Shown here piece by piece: positions 27,301-42,300 of a stretch of 64,000 bases of DNA. Made by a program: the position numbers and the translations under genes. The stretch is from Patiria miniata (lineage: Eukaryota; Echinodermata; Asteroidea; Valvatida; Asterinidae), in NCBI RefSeq assembly GCF_015706575.1, contig NW_024037076.1:21022898-21086897 (forward strand). Reading direction: 5' to 3'. How positions within the stretch are numbered: position 1 is the stretch's first letter; every line of letters starts with the position of its first letter. The notes below the pieces were generated by a model. The model saw nothing but the letters and a program-made list of their open reading frames with translations, had not been told where the DNA came from and searched no databases.

Positions 27301-30300
27301 ACATCAATTCTATTCGCCTATGAGGCGTCGGACTAATGATAGGGCCCCGCATAAATGTACAACAAACGTGCTTCAAAATCATGGTTTCGTAAGTATGAAA
27401 AAAACGTTGGACGCACAAACGTGCCCATGTGCATTTACTGACTGCGCATTTCAGCATTTGTCAAATTGTCTTCATTTATGCATCGGTTTCGAATATAAAG
27501 GCAGATATGCGTATAGCCGTACAAAAACCATACACAATTTTGAGCTTTCCGTAGGTCATGTATGTTGGTACACAAACATGGATGCACTCAACAGGCTACA
27601 TTGTGTACAGTGACGTAGCCCAATCGTTATTAACAATGTAATATACCTCTACGATGTAAACACATTTTGAGTATTGAAAAATTAAAACACAAGTCCCTCT
27701 CATCAACTCCAAGTTCAAAACCTGATCTTGATAATGACATTGCCAATTTTACATTCTCTCACTAAAAATACCTTTTTGAAAAATTACCATAATAACTCAA
27801 TCTATTATGGCAATACACATCCTGACTGTCATCACATGCGGAATATTATACTCACGTCAGCCAACTTTGCCAACAATTAACATCCACTCTTCATAACTGA
27901 ATATGAGTTTTGATGATTATGAATTATGAAGTGAAAAATGAGCCAACTTTTCAGGACAGGTGAGCATAGCTGAGTTTGCCTGCTCAAAATGAATTTGAAC
28001 TGAAACTGAAGGATAGGCATGAACACAAACAGTGACTTGTGAAACATAGACTAAGCATTCCTATCAAATATTCACAACTGCTATATTACGAGCATAGTAC
28101 TTATGCATTTATACACTCTGTTTTAACATTTTCAAATTTGAATGAAATGTAAATCACTTAAATCACAACTTTGGATGTCGAACAATCAGAAACTCACTGC
28201 TGATGCTTTTTTTCTTCAGTTTATATGTCACTGATTACCAGCCACATTTTTCAATGCAATTTAGGGAAGAACCAACTTAAATTGAACTGGACTTTGACCG
28301 TTTTGATGTGTTTGCGGGAAGACTGAAAATCTATAAAATAACCTCTCATAAACATAATAGGAACAGCTGTAAGATATCATGAAAACTGAATAAATATCAG
28401 ATATCTACTGGAATTAACAAAACTGTAAACACATACAAAACTCGTGTGTGAAGTTGGTAATGCCAGCAAAAACCTGATTATTGAAAAACAGTCTTTTAAT
28501 ATCTTCGTTGACCACAGATTCTATCATATGCAACAGAATCTATCGTTTCTTTTTCAAGCTGATTAAAATTCCAAAAAGCTCATTTATTTGTTACGTAATT
28601 TTGTTCAACTCCACATCCAAGCAGATCTTACCTCAGTGTTTTTTTCATCAGTCTTACAAGAGATGAAGCCAGTGCTACCCACAGCATCCAGGGAGAACTT
28701 GTCTGACCAGTTGGATTCACCAACCTTCATTGAGATCTGTCAAGAAAGAACAACCATGGTCATTGGGAGCAACTGTTGGAGCAACTGTTGTAGCAACTGC
28801 CACCAGGCATACATACCTCTAGAAGGATTTACTTGTATTGCACAGTTCACTTGCAAACATTTGTTATGCTGCAGTAATTCATACACCCTTCATATTTTGT
28901 ATGCAGCACAAACACAAACACAAGTGCATTCAGAAGTAACAGATAATAACAAGCTCGAAATGATCTCAGAAGCTGCGGGGAATTGAGTTTGTGTTTGTAC
29001 ATGTGTACCTTCATGACCTTCTGCCTAGTCTGTATGAGACAGATGGAGCTCTTGCATGTACATGTCTCTGGCATTGAGATAAAGGATTTCCCATTTGTCG
29101 AACGTCACAATGCAAACTTGACCTCGATAATGCAAGTCTGTCTGCCCTCCCTTGAGGGCCATAAAACCTACACAGGACCTCAAGCAGGACCTGGCTAAGG
29201 TGAGTTAATGGGACAGGTGTGCGCATTCCAACGTTTGTTACTAACTAACTAACCTATGGACTAACGGAGAGACACGAGTACTTGTAGAGCTGCTTTCCGC
29301 AGCTAAAAACTACACAACTCCCAGTTCTTTCGCCTAGTGCCATATTGATACCATTTGTCAATGTGTATTAAGAACGTTGACTTTTTCCCATGACGAGCTT
29401 GGCAAAATATTTAAAAATGACTGCCCCTCTTTATTGTGAATTGCTCAAATTAGTATTAAACAAAGAAAAAATACCACTTGATAGATTGTACAAACAACCG
29501 TAGTTGAGTTTCAATGTCTTGAAAATCCAGGAAATAAGATGCGGAGAACTGTAAAATCACAACTATATCTAAGCAAGTGGCATATAAAGCTCACCTTATT
29601 TTTGCCAGGGATGAAACCTTTGTTTGTTGGATAAGAAAACAAGATGGGCTCCTTCTTATCTGGTGGATGCTCAATCATGTCATTCCCTGCCTGCAAATAG
29701 CAACAAATAAAGAAAATGAAACAACAGTAACCTCTCCTCCCACATTTAGAAAGATGACACACAAAATGTTTAACAATTTTTGATACTAATGTGAATGCAA
29801 TTTTTCTACAAGTGGTCCGTGAAAGTTGTCTGGACAAGGAATCTATTCCTTTATTTGTTATTTTTGCAACAAATAATTTTGTAGCTCTAGATGGAGTTAA
29901 CCACATACATTCTGTTCATCCATTTCTCTTCTCCGTGTTATTTTTAAAAAAAAGGTATTTAAAAAAAAAAGCTTCGGAAAGCACAGTTCAATAATTGAAT
30001 AAGTGCATCTGGTCCATATAACTAAGTATATATTCTCTGAAATATTGGTCTGAACGATGATGTACTATATTACCAAAAATGATTTATACACAGAACTATG
30101 AGTAGATTCGTATTTTGGAAAAATATGCCAATTAAACTTTGTATTTCCAACTCATAAAGCGGTCTTAATTATGCTAGTTTGGTGTTCCAAATACGAATCA
30201 AGTTTTGAGGCTTTTCGTTTCAGAGTAATCTGCCATATGCATATAAAATCATAGATAGTATCAACCAAGTAGAAGAAAAGTTTTGTTTTGAAGCATGTTC

Positions 30301-33300
30301 AAAATTCCAGAAACTTTGGACTGGGACTTCAGCATGTTTAAAGTATCTTACTGGTCCAACTTAAAGGGATATACAACATTTGCAAACATCACAAAACAAA
30401 ACTACCAAATTATTATGAAATACCTCACTGGACTGTTAGTGAATGACAGTCTAAAGCATCCTGTAAAATCATGGCACCTGGTGTGTTGTAATTTTCAAGA
30501 AAAGTGGTATTTTATATCAATTTCCAACGCTGGTCGGCCGACCAGCATTGGAAAAACCTGCTTTTTTCAACTACTGTCTCCAATTTACCAAATTTATTCA
30601 GTCCACATTTTGTTTGCAATTGGTATCACGTCCGTGAACGGGTACAAGCCAGCTAGACTGGTTCCCTGACCTTACAATTCCCCAACGTCTTTAAATTGCT
30701 CCATTTCATTGTAAGTGGGGTCAGGGAACCAGACTACAGGAATATGATCGTTTTTCTTGGTTATTCCAGCATCTACGAACACAAAACTAACAGAAGTTAG
30801 TGCTTCCGAAGTCTGCGTAAAACCGTCGATGGCAACGCGTACTGCAGCCTGCAGTTGTGAGTTCGCTGCCCGCCACGTATAATTCAGTGTCGCGTTATAA
30901 TTTCGGGGGCCTGTTTTGGAATCAACGAAGGATCGATGCAATGCTTCAAATATCACAATCTTTGAACTACGTTGGGTTGGAATAACGAAGAGTGCATAAA
31001 GAATAATATCCATTGGCGGTTGTTGGCTGTTTGGCCTTGCTTATATAATGGTTGAACCAACTTGAATAAAAGTTGAATCGACTTGTTCCTCGCAGGTCTC
31101 ACAAATTGTAAGAAGTTCAAATTAACGTTTGTTGAAGAGTCCAATACTGTAACTTAATTATGATCTTCCTCCATGATTCAGACTTTGTAATTTTATGGTA
31201 ACACTAAACATTTCCATTGCAAATGACACCTTCACGTTTTATTGCATTATGATTTATTGTCAAAACTGTACAATCAGCCTAATTCGCCTGTGTATACTAC
31301 AGTAAACTACGTTTTCCCACAAATGCGACTGCCTCACAAAATGCCAATTTCAGACCAACGGGAAAATTTACAGACAGTTATACATGCCATGGTACATAAT
31401 TGGGCGGCAACGGGTGGGGAACGGGGGACCCCACCCCAACCCGGCCGGGGAAAAACCATATCGTTTGGTCTCCCCCCTCACTTTTTCTTCCCCGAATAAA
31501 AATTGTAGCCTACTATTATGATTCTATTGCTCAGAATATAGCTGATTCAATGACTCCAAACTCGAAAATGATGTTTGAAAGATGATCTTTTGCTTGAAAC
31601 AATTGGTTTTAATAATAGTGGTCAGAAATTGCCTCAGATCGCACCACAGAAATTGCTTTTCTATAACTGCATGTCTTCTTAACTAAATCCGCCATTTACA
31701 TTTAACTCCCCACATTTTCAACCCCAACACAAACCCCCTACCCGATCTATGATCGGGTAAATCAGCTTGTTTGCTATAAAATACTAAACCCCCAAACCAT
31801 CCATTTCTGAAACTTACGGCAAAGGCAAATGTTGTATATTCCCTTTAAGTGCGGACTACATGTTTATTGCAATCATCTTTTGGATTTCATGAACAACTGC
31901 AGGTTGCTGATTATGTGAGCATGCCCCTGGTGAGCAACTGGTGAACAAATTAAATGCTGTGCTTATCCCAAGTAAAACATCAAAGTTTTATGTAGAAATG
32001 CACAGCTGGAATACCATACTTGCATTGTGTGCCTCAAATTCTTGCAACAAAGGCAAACTATGATCGAAGTACATGTACCTTGTAGGTCAGAGGCAGTCCC
32101 GTCTTGTTGACCAGCCAATAGGGAGCAAAGATGGCCATTTCTAGGTAGCCTCCGCTGTAGTCAGCCATCACACCCAGCTCTAACCAGAGTTCATTGGATG
32201 CTCCACCCTTGAAGCCTAGCTGGAAGAATTCCTTCAGACCTGGTCTGATGGTGATCTCACCGCGCCAATCAGTACCGGCATAGCCTAGCAGCTGGGCAAA
32301 GCATGACAAAGGATAGATTAACTCTCAAGGTTCATGAGGTTACTGTTTATGGTTATCCTGATGGTATTAAGATTTCAGACCTTTTGCTCGTTGGGCAGAT
32401 TTTTCAATGTACTCATCAGACAGACCAGTTTATAGTTCTAAAAGTTCCCACCTTCCAATGGTTGGTCACAAACTTTGCAGCAAACACACATGCTACATTC
32501 AGAGCTTGCTATAGAAACTACTTATGTTTAATACGACTGATTCAAAAATTTCATCCTTAAAGCTATAGTCCATCATTTGCAGCCATCTGAAAAGTAACTG
32601 GCGTAATTATTGTTGAAAAACAAACTTGGTTGAAAGATATTAAGGGGACTAAACTCCCTGTGAAATTATTCTTTCTGGGAAGTTGTCATTTTGAAGTAAT
32701 CAACGAAAGAAGGCATTTCCAACGGTGATTCTTAAGAAGCACCGTAGGAAAATTTAAATTAGTAGTTCGTTTTGTTATTCAGCGCAGCGCGCACAAGTAT
32801 TGGAACGACGCACACGCGCGCGCGGTTGTTATAATTCGTCGGATCAGTGCGCGACGTCGCGTATAGCTGCAATTCAAAACAATTCAAAACATGAAACTTT
32901 TTATTTGAAATTGAGATCTTAGAATGCTGTTTTTCTCGGAATATACAGCTGAAGCTGAGCTGAAACTTCATCAAGTAAGTTGTTCAGTATCCTTCATTAG
33001 ATTTTGAACACTTTCGTTGCTTCAAACGAACAAAATGCACTAATTACAAATGATGGACTATAGCTTTAACTTTTTTAGACAACTTTTAGTAGTCTTTTAG
33101 TCATATATGATGTATTATAGAAAATTACACAAAAAAAACCTTCAAACTAGTCTTAAACCTTCAAACTCAACTCTCCAAAATCACATTCCCAAATAAAAGA
33201 ACATAAATTTTGTTGAATTTGATTCCGTGTACATGTATGTCTTTAAAGGGCCCATGCAATGTATGTTTCTGCACTTCCCTAAAAAAAAAAAATTGAATCC

Positions 33301-36300
33301 ATGCTTTTCCAGACAACTGACAGCGCTATTGCTGTGATATCATTTCAGGAAGACACAGTTCAGTTTAGGGGTTTTCTGTTCAAATTGTGCACCCAAAATT
33401 TGCTCATTGAAAACTTTATGTGAGACAGGGTTGCTCACTGGCTTATAATAATTAATAACAATAATTTGGGAGGCTAATCATCCTTACTGGAAGCTGGTAT
33501 GTTGAATTGCGAAGGACGCGGCTACAACATGGTCGGGCCGCTGGCACGTAAAGGTGCCTATGGCTGCCGGCCACATCGACCCATATATGACCACAGAGCA
33601 CAGCCAGAGATCGAAAGTGTTTGAATTTTCCGGCAGAAGGAAAACCAGAGGGCCCGGAGAAAAACCCTGGTGGCACAGGAGAGAACCAACGCACAACTCT
33701 ACTCACATGTGGTCCACAGTCGGGAATCGAACCAGGGCCATAGTGGTGAGACGCGAGTGGCTTACACTGCCATGTACTTACACAACAACAAATCCCCAAA
33801 GAAAAGAAAATTGATGACAGCAAAATATCCAATATTTTAGCAATTTTTTGTACTGAAATAGCTGTATTAAATATTGAGGTTTGGCCCCTCCTGGCCCTTC
33901 TAGGGCATGTACATGTAGCTCAGTACTGTTCAAATCATTCTTGATGATGCACTATTGATGGATCATTGCATGGCAGGGGATATTGATCATTTCTATGACA
34001 GCAATGAGCAGGTTTAGACAAGGACCATTAGTTGACTAGTGTTTGGTATGTGATGTAACTGGACACCTGCATGCTAATTCCAACATGCGAACGTCTCCAG
34101 TTAATTGCTGTTCAAAAGTCATCATGTCTTGATCCTGGCTCCCTGCCATGCATTATGATGTGTGCGACTATTGGTAACTAGTGATGGACCACGTGACTAT
34201 TGATAACAAGAGATGGACCACGTGACTATTGATAACAAGAGGTGGAACCTTATATTACCCCGGTTCCAAATAGTTGACTAGAGTAGTCCAACCATCCTGC
34301 ATTCCAACTACAATGTATGGTTAACCATAGTCCCACTCAAACTTGCTTAATGTTCAATGAACTGCCATTTAGTGCACTTTGGAGTAGTTGTAATACGTGA
34401 TCTCTTTATGTTTAAACACCCTATGTCTCTATTCAACGTCATAAGCCTTATCAAAGTCTCGTGCGCACGTCTTGTGGGATAGAAATTGGATAACAAAACC
34501 CACAAGTGTTGTGCATAGTAAAAGAACTTGTTTTCAATAGGCCATAACTCAATAAATATTTACCCGATTGGAAAGATTTCTTTGTTGTTGACAAGCTAAG
34601 GAAAATTCTCTCCAAATATCGATACTTGCGGGTTTTTTAAAGCTGTGAAAACACGTACCAGTGCACACGTACTGGTACATGATCAGGTACGCTGGTCAAA
34701 ATTTGGACATTTTACCGCAAATTTCACACCTTTATACCGGCATCATTATTTTTTTATAGGATTCAGGAATATAGTTCAGTACCCGGGTAGTATATATCAT
34801 TTCCTTATCATGTGTATCCACAAAATTGCCAATTTACACCATAAAACTTGAAGAAATCCAAGTTAAGTGGTGAAAACCATTCGCAGTTACCTGCGTTGTT
34901 ATCAGGCAGACAGCCATATCGATATGGCTTATTCCCAATTATGAGATCTGATATAATGCTTTAAAAATGTGTTCAAACAGACACGCTTTTCATGTGGTAT
35001 TCAAATTTCAATAAAAACAAAAAATCAAATTAGGTTTCGTGGTTTGAATGATCTGCAACAAAATAAAAACGAAAAGTAAAAAGAACTGTACAAATGAATG
35101 AAACCTTCTCACACAATCCCCGTATAATTCAGTCATTTCTAAAGATTCAATTCATGTAATCTAAATCGTTCAAATCCCTTATTTCTCCAGCAGTGTTGTA
35201 TCCGATAGTAAAATAATGAGGTAAATTAACTTGTTTAATTCATGGCATTAAGAAATGTAGGTTGGTAAATGATTTAAAAAAGGGCTGATGGATTTTTGTT
35301 AATAATGGTACAAAAGCTGAATGTATAGAATGGATGCCATAGAATAGATTCCATTGTTATTCAGTTACCTGTGGCTGTAACGGATCCTTTCTCTGAGTGT
35401 GATCATAATACTGAATTGGAACAGGAACAATTTAAAACTAAAACAAAAACATTCCTAAAAGTATCAAATAATTGGCAGAATTTTAAAGACAATGATATGA
35501 TTTCGGTAGTTGCTCAACTGATATAAATAACATTTCGGTTCTCCAATTAAAAAGTCAAATGTTTTATATGTTTTGATAAAATTTGAACGAGTAAAAATAC
35601 AGTATAAAATTCACCTGAACACTGTTTCCTGTTTATCGCATAATACTAATGATAACACGTTACCGTTGTCCCTCCAGGAGACATTTGCAACTCCTACTCC
35701 AAGTTTCTTTGTTCAATCACAATATAAACCTTGTTCGTTTCTCCCCTTGGGTTTGTATATATTACCATGGCAACTTGTGACCGTTTTCTTGAGATACTCA
35801 CCGATAGCATGATCATGGTCTTGCCCATGTCAACGTTGGATAACTGAGACTGCGCAGCAGGATCGACTTTGACCTCCAAACCTGAGCCCTACATTCCAAA
35901 AAAAGGAAACACCAAACTAAATTATCCCAAAGATTTGAATTAAATTTGATGCAGGCTGTCAAAAGATCGACTGCTGCAGTTGTTCAGAATAATTGGAAGA
36001 GCCTAGCAAATGGAAAATGAATGCAAACGTTTGAGAATCTAAAACCCAATTCTGTTTGGGTTGATCTGCATTTCTCTAAATCCTTTTTGGTTCAGTACGA
36101 CTCTAGAACACCAGTCTGAAACAGTAGTAATACAGATATTGCAAGCATTTTTTAAAAAACAGGTACAACAAATGTGAACAAAATGACAACACGACCCACA
36201 TGTATATAAAACACAAGAAAACTCCTACAGACCATTTTGACATTTCGGTTATGTGATATAGATTTTCGCAAACTAGTCTATTCTGCAATGCATACTTCAT

Positions 36301-39300
36301 ATCACTTGAAAAATGGGCAGTAATAAAATGTATTGCCGTTTATTGTACATTGTTGAAAAATACCATTAGAGAGATCCTTATGTGGCTGTTTTGTCTAAAG
36401 GCAAAATGGTCAATATAACATTTTTCTACAATGACCTCATGGTCTGGAGCATGCATTGAATTCGTGGTCTGCGGGTAATTCTGCGGGTTGTGGGTTCAAG
36501 TCCAGCCTGCGGCTATGGTGCGTGTGTACCCTTGGGCAAGGTATTTTGTCACTCATTGCTTCTCCCCACCCACGAGTAAATGGGTACCTGTGAGGGCAGA
36601 GATGGTTATTGTGATTGATTCTAACTGCCTTGCGCCGAAATGGCAGCATCAAGCTGTATACTCCCCAGGGAGCTTAGATGATATTTGGAATGTTTCATTG
36701 GCCCAATGAGCAGGGTAATAATAATGTTAAGCACTTTGATCTTAGTTCAAAGTGCTAAATAAGAACCTGTTATTATTATTATGATTATTTCAGTTCTTGA
36801 TAAAAGTAGGAAGTAGAATAGTAATTTTCCTGCAAATGATAAAGACGGGAAATATGGAGAGTTCAAATCAACCCTTCTTCCAAACATCATCATCCTCACT
36901 AACCAAGTCTTACTCATTAGTCTTAGTCTTACTCATTTGCTTTGTACAAAACTCCTGGCAAACATAGTCCAAATCTTCACTATATTGACACATATCATCA
37001 GCCAATCAGACTTTCTGCATGAAGTCTGGAAACCATTAATGATCATGATTCTGGAACTTCAGGGTCAACTTTCAGGAAAACAGTGAAGGACACGGGTTGT
37101 TTGGTAGCGAATGGGAGAGCCTTTCTTTGTGCAAACCAAACACCTTCTCGCCTCTACCTGGATAGCACATAGTGCAGCCATATTAGTCGGATGTCAATTC
37201 TGGGTTGGCTTTTTTAAGGAGCAATCGGATTGGTCAGAAATTAAATCAATCCATATTTGGAAGAGTTCATCAGGTGAGAAAGACTACCCTGGCTAGCGAG
37301 GATGAACATCATGTAATGCTTGAATCGCTTCTCATAGACATGATAAAAAAATGATTAAAGTCAATACTGACTGCCAAGGTATATGCGATCGGGATTGGCA
37401 TGAGATTGCGTAGAATCACAACAGGGTAGAGATGAAGAGTAAACTTGGGTGCTGTCAGTGAGTTGCCGTGCACAAACCGCATCACATCAGGCTCAGTCAC
37501 AATCTAGGAGGGAAAAAATCCAAAGCAAACAAATAATACTAAAATGTCCAAACATTACAGAGAGTATAACTGTTTGCAAGGCAGTTCCCTTCTACTTCCC
37601 CAAAGCAAAATCATCAAAAAGGTTACATGTAAGAAAGGATTGGTAATGGTTGGAAAATTGGGAAACTTACATGGGTTGTGGATCTGATGAAGCCTTCAAA
37701 CATTGGTGATTATTTCCAGAAAAGTTGTCAAATTTTGTGATTATTTTCATGTTTCACAAGTCTTTTGGAAACTCATAATGTCCAAAAATTGGTGCCTTCC
37801 GAAAATAATCTAAGACCCAACAATTGGTTTATTTTTTTAAGGAACCTATTGTAAATGAATGGGAGAAAGCCTGCATCCCCCCAATGATACATGTTCAACA
37901 TTATGGGCTGGAATATATCTATCACAAGTCTTGTTAAAATCCAACTTAATCAAACAACTTACGTTGATGAAGAAAGGCGTGTAGCCTTCTGTTTTACAGG
38001 GACACCTGAAGGTCACACTCCCCTGACCTTTCTGTAGCTCCTCCCACAACTTCTGCCACATGACAGGGGCATCACACAGACTGTACCTGTGGGATTTATC
38101 ACATAATCAGGATTAGCTCAGATTAAACCTTCTGGACTAGAACCTATTAAGGTCATAGCATGAGTAGGATGAGGGCTCTGTGAAAATCTATGTTAAGTAA
38201 GCATTGAGGAATGAGAACACTGCAGATATGAGTGGACACTAAGCACGCTTTTTCCTGTGTGTGCCTGTGCTCAGCGTCCTAGCAACAAGAAAACGAAATT
38301 GTGGCTACACGCAGACTGGATTCGTCACTATACTTTGAGGTATATCAATCAGTTTACACGTGGCATCAGGTTAAGGGATAATTCTTTACTCAAAGAGTAC
38401 CTATACAGGAGACCATAACAAAACCCATTGGAATACACTCTTGACCACTGCCCTATCCAGCGGTAGTACTAATCATCACTGATTTCTTGTCAGCTCAAAC
38501 TGGATAGATTGTGTTTCATAAGCCAGTTCGGTATCTCGATGAAGTAGTCCATGTCAAAGGTCATTTGGGATAAAATCGCTGACGTGATGAAATGCGATGT
38601 TACGCGGACGCCTGTACCATTCTGCTTGTAACTAACAGCGAGGGCGTCGTGCGCCCATCTCCCTGCGCATTCATGCGCCTTCCATGAGCGTTTGATTATC
38701 CCGAATGACCCGTGACCCATATCATTGTGTGCATGCGCAGTTGACATACCAAACTGGGTATTACCCTTTGACCTTTTTAGCTCAAAATTCTGCATGGGGA
38801 TTACATAATGTGCAGTGTATACAGTAGTAAGTTGCTTTCCACTTCCTTCATAAAATGTGAAAGAACTTTGCATTCACTATGGTATTGGATAGGCAATGGG
38901 TATGAGAAAAGCATTGGTACAAGAAATGGATGGCTGATATTATGTGTTTGTGTTTGTGCTAGTAGTTGATTGGATGTATTCAGCAATCTGGAGTAACACT
39001 CAAAAAGAACTCTGACTATGGAATGAATTGCCTTCAATCAAAAACAATGCGCAATGTATGTTTAGTTGATGTTAACTTACTTTTGGCAAAGGGTTAAGCT
39101 GCTAAACTTTATTTAATCTTTAGTTTCCAGGATTCATTTTTTTCTTCAGGATATTGCAGAAAATGAATCGAAAGAAATCTGTGTACACACCTTCCAAATT
39201 TGACTAGAAAACAAAAAGAATTCCATAAAAAAATGGCAGTAGCAAATGTTAGAGGGTGTCGTCACATGCGAACAGTCTCCCCCCTCCTACAAATAATCGT

Positions 39301-42300
39301 GAGAAGGAGGCATTTGTATACTATTAGGTTATATAGTGTGCATGATTGTAGGATTTTATCAGCGCTCCACATTGAAAATATGGCACGATGGTAGGGTATG
39401 ACAATTGATCAACAGGCCATATTTTCTCAGAGTAGGGTTTGAAGGTCATGTAAATCAGACACAGAAAACTATGTATTTACCATTATAATGCATGCTGGGA
39501 TGGTTAAGCTGTTGATGTTAAGCTAAAAAGTTAGGGGTTTGCTGCTAACAGCAAGATTTTGCACATTTCAAACACATTTCATAACATGAACATTTTTTTC
39601 ATGCACCTTTTGGGGATCATATTTCACATTCTTAGTATGCACTTGTTAAAACTCAAGCATTTAAAATGTAACACCCCAGGCCAAAGCAGGTGCCTCCCAG
39701 CTGAGAAAAACAGGTCTAACTTCAGCTTTCAGTATTAAAATTTTGAGGAAAAAAAAGGATAATGGAGAAAGGATAATGGAGCAAAATCAGACATTTCATT
39801 ACAAGACCGAGTTCTTTGAATTCAGGGAGGTTAGTTGGATGCTATGATATTGATTCTAGAAACAGCCTGGTTTCACCACGGGGCATCTCATATTAAATGC
39901 AAATTATTTCAGCTTGTTTTTTTCACCATGGCAAATTACGCAAAACAATTGGAACAAAATGTACAAATTAATTGTAAGTTAAGTAGTAATAAAGCATGTT
40001 TGCATGAATGATAAAGTTGGTTTTACATCCTCTTTTGCCCCTTAATTAACACTGCATGATGGCAGCCACAGGAGGAAGATACAGAAAATATAAGTAGACC
40101 AACTGGCATGAAAACAATTTCTTTTCTTAGAGAATGAAGAGTAACGAATGGAGATATGCAAATAACTTTTAACAGAACCAACTGCTGCAAACCATTAATT
40201 GTAGTGATTTTAAAGCAAAATACTCTTTAACTTCATCATTTAGTTTATCAGGTTTGAAGAGGGTCAGGTCTGGGCCCAATTTCATAGTACTGCTTAACAG
40301 CCGACTTTGTGCTTACCAAGCCTCCAATCTATTTCATAGGGACCATTAAGCAGTAAGCATAGCAAAAGCAAGCTTAACCCCAGAAGAAAACTTTGCTTAA
40401 ATCAGTGACGTAACAATAGAACTCTCCATGCGCGCGCAACCGTTAGCATGAAATAGTGCTTAAGCAGCAGCATGATTTTCTGCTATAGTAAGCACAACTT
40501 TTCTGCTTACTGTTAAGCAGTGCTAAGAAATTGGGCCATGTAAAACAATGGCAGTACTTTCAAAGTTAAACAAAATTGCAACCAAATTAAGCATACTTTA
40601 ACTTTTTGGCAATTTGTTTGTTCAGGCCAATCTGCTTGGGACTTTCACATTGGTTATATTCAGAGAATACATCTTGTGCTGGATCTTACCACACTTTACC
40701 ACTGGAAAGTTTTTCTGCATTTTTTCCTAGATTAAAAGTTGACATCACACTACTTTCACATGTACATTGAACAAATCCATCTGAAGTTGTGTATGGTGAA
40801 CATGGTCTCTTCTCATGATAAATGGGAATGGGTTATATGATCGTGAATGATTTGTAAGACATCATTTATGATATACATGTTGTAACTGGTGTATGGAACA
40901 CTAAATTTGGCAAAGCATTAATATATGCATGTTATGTATGTTGGTAATAAACATGCATAGCATTGTGCATAAACTTACATTGTCATACTATGGTACTATG
41001 ATCTTGATTGTCCTCAAGGGTTTTGAATATTAATGTCGCTTCTACTTTAGAAAACACAATTAAAATATATGACAATGCCTGAAGCATTGTACTTTAAATT
41101 GGAATATTTTGAATTGAATTTTCACAGTGAGTTTTTTCAAATCCAATTAAAATCAAAACACGCAGGCATGTCAATGTGATAAAAAAAAAAATGTAATAAT
41201 CCTGTTTTTCTGATTTTTTTAATCAAGCCATCTACTTCTTTAGGATTCCCAACATTTCATAAAACTAATACCATAGTATAACAAAACACTTGTCTATTCC
41301 GATATGTTCCATGGGTTGTATACACCCTTAAGGGCAAATTGCACCCCTGGCTTTGCATGTGCCATTTGTGCCCTTGGGCATACAAAACAGCACAGACCAC
41401 ATCAAAGCAGACAAAATGGCAATCTGTATTAGTACACATGTTGAACTCATATTAACGCAATGTGAGCAATGTAGGCATTGGGTTAGCGTAAGATGTCATT
41501 GTGAGATACAACGGGGGAACCATGCTATAATCATCACAGTATTCACTTACTCAACGTCAAGGCTAGAGAAATGGTGATGTCCATCCGGATACAAAAAAAA
41601 GAACAGCACACACAATCAGTCAAATACTCTAAATGACAGAAAAAGCTAGCCCTCTCTCTATTTATGCAACAATGCAGTAATCTGCTGTGCAATTGGCTAT
41701 GGCAGTGCTGCAATAACGCTCTGCAATAAGAAACTCTAGTTGTCTTTTCCACAGTAACTTAAGGTTTGCATAAAAGGGAAAATAACATAATAAGCCAAAT
41801 CACTATTAAATGTCCAATGAAACTGCACACTTCCACAAAGTTACTACCAGGATAAGCAATTCAACATATTTATGTGCAAAATAAACATGAATAAAAAAAA
41901 CATTACGAAAACACTGAAGAAAAAATCTTGTGAACTATTCTGAAAACTGTTCTTATTTCTGATAACTCTTGCAACTGATTGTTAAAAAACAATTTAAAAA
42001 TTGTTTTTTTTATGTAAATATTTTCATAATCATTCTCGATAGAGTTACTTTTTTATCTTCCTTTACTTCATAACAAAAGAATGACAAAAACAAACCTTAA
42101 ACATAGCAGAGGTAAATTTAGTCTATAAGATGAAGTAGCTCACATCTTATTGAATTTTGGAAGACAAACATAACAAGAAACAGACAAAGCTTGTGATCTT
42201 ACCTTTTGTCCAGTGGTTTGACCAGCAGCTGGTCATTGTGGGCCACATTGAGTGGCACTACAAACTTCTCTGACCCTTTGATTGTACCAAGTTTCTCAGT

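Noticed and set aside
9676-33832. Similar peptide frames at 9731-9925 and 33554-33814 (TTEHSQR... type), suggesting a gene family
   Set aside because: Both lie in copies of the same tRNA-derived SINE, and the similarity is DNA-level repeat similarity.
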